From: Ignavibacteria bacterium | GTDB taxonomy: Bacteria > Bacteroidota > Ignavibacteria > Ignavibacteriales > Ignavibacteriaceae | DNA length: 10,248 nt | Assembly: GCA_029863735.1 (NCBI GenBank) | Contig: JAOTUT010000035.1 | Span: forward strand, 1-10,248 | Reading direction: 5' to 3' | Shown: piece by piece, positions 7,230 to 10,248 of the stretch | Position numbering within the stretch: the first letter of the stretch is position 1 | Layout: each line of letters opens with the position of its first letter | Made by a program: the position numbers and the translations under genes | The notes under the pieces: model-generated | What the model was told of the DNA's origin: nothing | Databases searched by the model: none | Seen by the model: the letters and a program-made list of their open reading frames with translations, nothing else

Positions 7230-7712
7230 ATGAAAACATTCGAAAATCCTGAAATACAAAATCAAAAAAGAATAACCAACACAATTTATTTCTCATTAGT
7301 CTTTGGCTTGCTAGTATTTTTCATAATAGTAATAATTCTTATCCAGGATAAAAAAGCTGAAGGAAATGAAGACCTTGATATGATTTTTACTTTTCTAGTA
7401 CCTCTAATTGGATTAGTGGTGATGTTTATCTCCAGAATGATTTACAACCAAATGATATCAAAATATAATTCCACTATCAGCCTTCTTCAAAAAATTTCCT
7501 ATTATAGAACTGCTAAAATTATTTCCTGGGCAATGATTGAGGGAGGATGCTTTCTGGCGCTGGTAGCAACATTCTTAACTTCGAATTATCTTTACGTAGT
7601 CGTTTTTATTTTCCTTTTTGGCTATTTTCTTTTATTGAGACCGTCAAATGAATCTTTGATCAGGGATATGCGTTTAAATTCTGAAGAAAGTGATTTAATA
7701 CTTAAGAGTTAA
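7230..7712 (+). CDS. four-helix membrane protein of unknown function
   Basis: I cannot assign a function. The 160-aa product has four predicted transmembrane segments at about 19-39, 51-72, 97-117 and 119-136, a short charged loop between the first two (KKAEGNEDLD) and a cytoplasmic-looking charged tail (143-160). There is no cleavable signal peptide. The pattern in the second half, RTAKIISWAMIEGGCFLAL and then a LRPSNESLIRDMRLN end, resembles small conserved membrane proteins of Bacteroidota-like genomes, but I know of no named activity. The gene begins at ATG 7230 with only a weak AAGG 11 nt upstream. Its stop is 2 nt before the ispH start, so the two are very probably one transcript and may be translationally coupled. 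Whether it has anything to do with isoprenoids is unknown. Confidence 0.8.
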   Translation: MKTFENPEIQNQKRITNTIYFSLVFGLLVFFIIVIILIQDKKAEGNEDLDMIFTFLVPLIGLVVMFISRMIYNQMISKYNSTISLLQKISYYRTAKIISWAMIEGGCFLALVATFLTSNYLYVVVFIFLFGYFLLLRPSNESLIRDMRLNSEESDLILKS

Positions 7713-7714
7713 TT

Positions 7715-8944
7715 ATGAAAAAGTTTGATATACCAGTTCACTACAAAAGTTCTTTTATCACACAAATAAAGAACAGTCGGAAACTTGAAGACCCGAGGAA
7801 AAAAGATTTCTCCCCAACACTTCTGGATTTTGGACCGGTCAAATTTTACCTCGCCAGGCACTTCGGATTTTGTTATGGTGTTGAAAATGCAATTGAGATT
7901 GCATACAAAACGATAGAAGAAAACCCCGGCAAAAGATTTTTCTTGCTTAGCGAGATGATTCACAACCCGGCAGTAAACCACGATCTTATCAGTATGGGAG
8001 TGCGTTTTATGATGGATACTTCCGGCAACCAGCTTGTTGCGTGGAAAGAAATTAAAAGTGATGACATTGTTATCATTCCGGCATTCGGAACAACACTGGA
8101 AATTGAAAAGAAGCTTAACAAACTTGGAATAAATCCATACCGCTATAATACTACCTGTCCTTTTGTCGAAAAGGTCTGGAATCGTTCTGAAGACCTGGGG
8201 AAAAAAGGTTTTACAGTAGTAATACACGGAAAGCATTATCACGAAGAAACAAGAGCAACCTTCTCTCACTCCACGCAAAGTTCTCCATCAGTTATTGTGC
8301 GTAATCTGGAGGAAACAAAATTCTTAACCCAAGTAATTTTGGGTGATAAAACCGAAAATGATTTTTACGAGTTCTTCAAAGGAAAACATTCTAAAGGTTT
8401 TGATGTTAAGACTGATTTGAACAAGCTCGGCGTTGTAAACCAGACGACGATGCTTGCTACTGAAACTCAGGAAATAGCAGATTTACTTAAAGAAACTATG
8501 ATAAAAGTTTATGGTGTTGAAAATCTAAATGAACATTTTGCTGATACTCGCGATACTCTCTGCTATGCAACGAATGATAATCAGGATGCAACTTACGGTC
8601 TACTGGAAGTGGATGCAGATTTTGCATTAGTGGTTGGAGGATATAACAGCTCCAATACAACTAACATCGTTAAAATCTGTGAGGAAGAGATTAAAACTTA
8701 TTTCATTGACTCTGCAGAAAGAATATTATCAGAATCTGAAATCAATCATTTCGATATTTTGAAGCAATCAGTAATATTTTCAAATAATTATTTACCGGAT
8801 AAATATCCTGTGGAAATCCTGATCACCAGTGGTGCTTCCTGTCCAGATGCTACTGTTGAATCGGTGATTAGAAAAATCATTTCGTTTTACGAAGGTGCAA
8901 AGGATGTTGATTCCGTCGTCACTGATGTTCTCGAAGCAATTTGA
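7715..8944 (+). CDS. ispH: 4-hydroxy-3-methylbut-2-enyl diphosphate reductase, long form
   Basis: Cytoplasmic iron-sulfur enzyme (LytB) that reduces HMBPP to isopentenyl and dimethylallyl diphosphate, the last step of the MEP pathway. The three cluster cysteines are Cys53 (GFCYGV), Cys148 (TTCPFVEKVW) and Cys283 (DTLCYATNDNQ). Substrate-site residues are also present: His83 in MIHNPAV, His176 and Glu178 in HYHEETRAT, Ser312 and Asn314 in NSSNTTN, and Ser375 in SGASCPD. At 409 aa it is well above the roughly 310-aa E. coli type. The extra length is an N-terminal extension of about 40 residues and an insertion around 198-238 that ends in GVVNQTTML. Both are features I associate with the cyanobacterial/plant-like branch of IspH. 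Cys376 replaces a small residue in the SGAS-x-PD motif. The start at 7715 lies 2 nt after the preceding stop, so expression probably depends on that gene's promoter. The 3' end stops 4 nt from a convergent gene. Confidence 0.95.
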   Translation: MKKFDIPVHYKSSFITQIKNSRKLEDPRKKDFSPTLLDFGPVKFYLARHFGFCYGVENAIEIAYKTIEENPGKRFFLLSEMIHNPAVNHDLISMGVRFMMDTSGNQLVAWKEIKSDDIVIIPAFGTTLEIEKKLNKLGINPYRYNTTCPFVEKVWNRSEDLGKKGFTVVIHGKHYHEETRATFSHSTQSSPSVIVRNLEETKFLTQVILGDKTENDFYEFFKGKHSKGFDVKTDLNKLGVVNQTTMLATETQEIADLLKETMIKVYGVENLNEHFADTRDTLCYATNDNQDATYGLLEVDADFALVVGGYNSSNTTNIVKICEEEIKTYFIDSAERILSESEINHFDILKQSVIFSNNYLPDKYPVEILITSGASCPDATVESVIRKIISFYEGAKDVDSVVTDVLEAI

Positions 8945-8948
8945 TTAA

Positions 8949-9905
8949 CTAAGAAATTATTTTATCGTTTCTATTTTTTGCTTCTGAAATTTCCGAGAGT
9001 AATTTTTGAAATAATTCTTTAACAGTTAGAATTTCCTTCACCAAACCAGAACTCTGACCTGCTTCAAGCTCACCTTCAATTTCATCACCTTCGAAAATTC
9101 CGAGTCTTTCTCTTTTACTGCCAAGAAGTTCCTTCAACTTGATCTCATCCCAGCCATCTTTTTCAGCTTGGGTTGCACGAAAAGCAAAATCATTTTTTAT
9201 CATTCTCACCAATCCAATTTTTTTGAATGCAAGCACAGTCCCATCATCTTTGGCTTCAACAACTTTCTGTTTATAGTTTTGATGAGCAGAAGACTCAACT
9301 GTGGCTGCAAACCTTGTCCCTATCTGAACACCTTCTGCACCAAGTGAAAGAGCAGCAAGAATTCCTCTACCATCAGCAATTCCTCCTGCTGCAATCACAG
9401 GAATTTTAACTGCATCGACAAGTTGAGGAATAAGAGAAAATGTAGTTGTTTCATTAACTCCATTATGTCCACCTGCTTCAACTCCTTCGCCCACAATTGC
9501 ATCACATCCAACTTCCTCTGCTTTAACTCCGTACTTTACTGAGGGAACTACATGAACAACTTTTAAGTTATTCCTTTTAAACAAATCAATAAATTTACCC
9601 GGGTGTCCTGCGGAAGTGAATACGATTTTCACTCCTTCTTCGATTATTGCTTTTACTAGTTCTTCAGCGTCTCCCCGATGTTGGGGAATATTTACACCAA
9701 AAGGTTTATCAGTGACTTTAAAGCAGTTGCGGATATGCTCTCTTAATAAGTCAGGCTTCATCGAACCTGAACCGATTAAACCAAGCCCACCTTCATTCGA
9801 TACGGCTGAAGCTAACTTCCATCCTGAAACCCAAATCATTCCGGCCTGTATTATTGGGAATTCTATTTTAAAAAGTTCTGTAACTCTGGTTTTAATCTTC
9901 AGCAT
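8949..9905 (-). CDS. nitronate monooxygenase / FabK-like FMN-dependent oxidoreductase
   Basis: TIM-barrel flavoprotein of 318 aa, the usual size for the 2-nitropropane dioxygenase/FabK family. Visible signatures are FPIIQAGMIWVSG near the N-terminus (16-28), a GGLGLIGSGS loop (39-48), GVNIP (70-74), the active-site segment EGVEAGGHNG with His147, the phosphate-binding stretch AAGGIADGRGI (172-182), GAEGVQIGTRF (189-199) and a C-terminal EAGQSSGLVKEI. Members either oxidise alkyl nitronates using oxygen or, as FabK, reduce enoyl-ACP with NAD(P)H in fatty-acid synthesis. The motifs shared by both do not decide between them, and the neighbours give no help, so no symbol is assigned. The ATG at 9903-9905 has only a weak AAAAGAAA purine run before it. 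The gene is convergent with ispH with 4 nt between stops, leaving no room for a separate terminator. Confidence 0.9.
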   Translation of the reverse strand: MLKIKTRVTELFKIEFPIIQAGMIWVSGWKLASAVSNEGGLGLIGSGSMKPDLLREHIRNCFKVTDKPFGVNIPQHRGDAEELVKAIIEEGVKIVFTSAGHPGKFIDLFKRNNLKVVHVVPSVKYGVKAEEVGCDAIVGEGVEAGGHNGVNETTTFSLIPQLVDAVKIPVIAAGGIADGRGILAALSLGAEGVQIGTRFAATVESSAHQNYKQKVVEAKDDGTVLAFKKIGLVRMIKNDFAFRATQAEKDGWDEIKLKELLGSKRERLGIFEGDEIEGELEAGQSSGLVKEILTVKELFQKLLSEISEAKNRNDKIIS

Positions 9906-10081
9906 TTTCTTTTAATAAAATATGAAAGAAATAATTTTAACATTTAAAATTTACATAAAGCTTGTGTTAATTATATGAAAAGGTTCGGTTGGGCTCAATT
10001 TTCAATAATATTTATTAGCATAATTTTTGAAAATTCTCCGGGATAATTTTCTATTAATACCGGTAAGAGAAAAAAATAATT
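9906..10081. other. AT-rich divergent intergenic region
   Basis: This 176-nt gap separates the starts of two divergent genes and so should hold both promoters. No exact TAnnTTTG is seen on either strand. A near match with one extra base, TAATTTTTG, lies around 10020-10028 on the plus strand. Two tiny ORFs (18 codons from 9922, 23 codons from 9975) have no Shine-Dalgarno and no recognisable product. Confidence 0.4.
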
Positions 10082-10248
10082 ATGAAAGTAGATGTTCTAC
10101 TAAACAATAACGATTTCAGAAAATATACTGCATCAGCTATTAAATTCTGGTCAAAGAAGAAAAAGAGAAAATTTAACCAGGTTGATGCAATCCTATATGT
10201 AGGATTATTTTTCATCCTATTATTCTATGCATTAGGGAGTTGTTTGCA
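10082..10248 (+). CDS. N-terminal fragment of a membrane protein, possibly YcxB-like
   Basis: Only the first 55 codons are inside the window; the frame is open to the last base. The product begins with a short polar segment (MKVDVLLNNNDFRKYTASAI), continues with a Lys/Arg-rich stretch (KKKKRK, residues 25-30), and enters a hydrophobic segment at about 37-54 (AILYVGLFFILLFYALGS) that should be a membrane helix with the basic side in the cytoplasm. This order, a beta-strand-like start, a basic helix and then a transmembrane segment, resembles YcxB-family proteins, but too little is visible to be sure. The ATG is preceded by an AAGAGAAAA purine run about 10 nt upstream, a poor Shine-Dalgarno. 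It is divergent from the flavin oxidoreductase gene. Confidence 0.6.
   Translation, partial: MKVDVLLNNNDFRKYTASAIKFWSKKKKRKFNQVDAILYVGLFFILLFYALGSCL

Noticed and set aside
7709..8278. 189-codon open frame on the minus strand over ispH
   Set aside because: It is a shadow of ispH with Cys/Phe-rich, non-protein-like composition; the plus-strand frame holds all IspH motifs.
9227..9915. Plus-strand open frames of 60 and 99 codons over the flavin oxidoreductase
   Set aside because: They are antisense to a clear gene and have no recognisable motif.
9922..10046. Two tiny plus-strand ORFs of 18 and 23 codons in the last intergenic region
   Set aside because: Neither has a Shine-Dalgarno or recognisable sequence, and ORFs of this size are expected by chance in AT-rich DNA.

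Overview
The window looks like a piece of a low-GC chromosome from the Bacteroidota/Chlorobiota/Ignavibacteriota side of the tree, with an Ignavibacteria-like lineage my best guess. The reasons are AT-rich codon use, mostly weak or absent Shine-Dalgarno sequences, two TAnnTTTG elements (the -7 box of Bacteroidota-type promoters) correctly placed before genes, and a DUF4175-type protein tail. The assignment is an inference from style and gene content, not from a marker gene search. I see no RNA gene, mobile element, CRISPR array or phage gene.

Layout. 1-1254 (+) is the 3' part of a large Gln/Met-rich DUF4175-like protein whose start lies outside the window. A weak hairpin plus T-run follows. 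1373-5998 (+) is a signalling cluster: a soluble PAS sensor histidine kinase, an NtrC-type sigma-54 activator that overlaps it by 8 nt and starts at TTG, and, 41 nt further on, a protein with two receiver domains and a PP2C/SpoIIE-type phosphatase domain. Next, converging on that cluster, is prfA (peptide chain release factor 1) at 6079-7152 (-). Divergent from prfA is a two-gene unit: a four-helix membrane protein of unknown function (7230-7712) and, 2 nt later, a long-form ispH (7715-8944). A nitronate monooxygenase/FabK-like flavin oxidoreductase (8949-9905, -) runs tail to tail against ispH with only 4 nt between the stops. The window closes with the first 55 codons of a membrane protein at 10082 (+).

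How the genes may work together. The kinase and the NtrC-type regulator are almost certainly a cognate pair, given the overlapping reading frames. The dual-receiver phosphatase probably shares their transcript and could be a second output, turning the same or another phosphorelay into dephosphorylation of an anti-sigma antagonist. No such target is in the window. The rest is housekeeping: translation termination, the last step of the MEP isoprenoid pathway, and a flavoenzyme.

I did not find evidence of an undescribed system. The most interesting part is the kinase/NtrC/dual-receiver-phosphatase module, including its non-standard H-box and GAFTGA residues. The cyanobacterial-style IspH is next.
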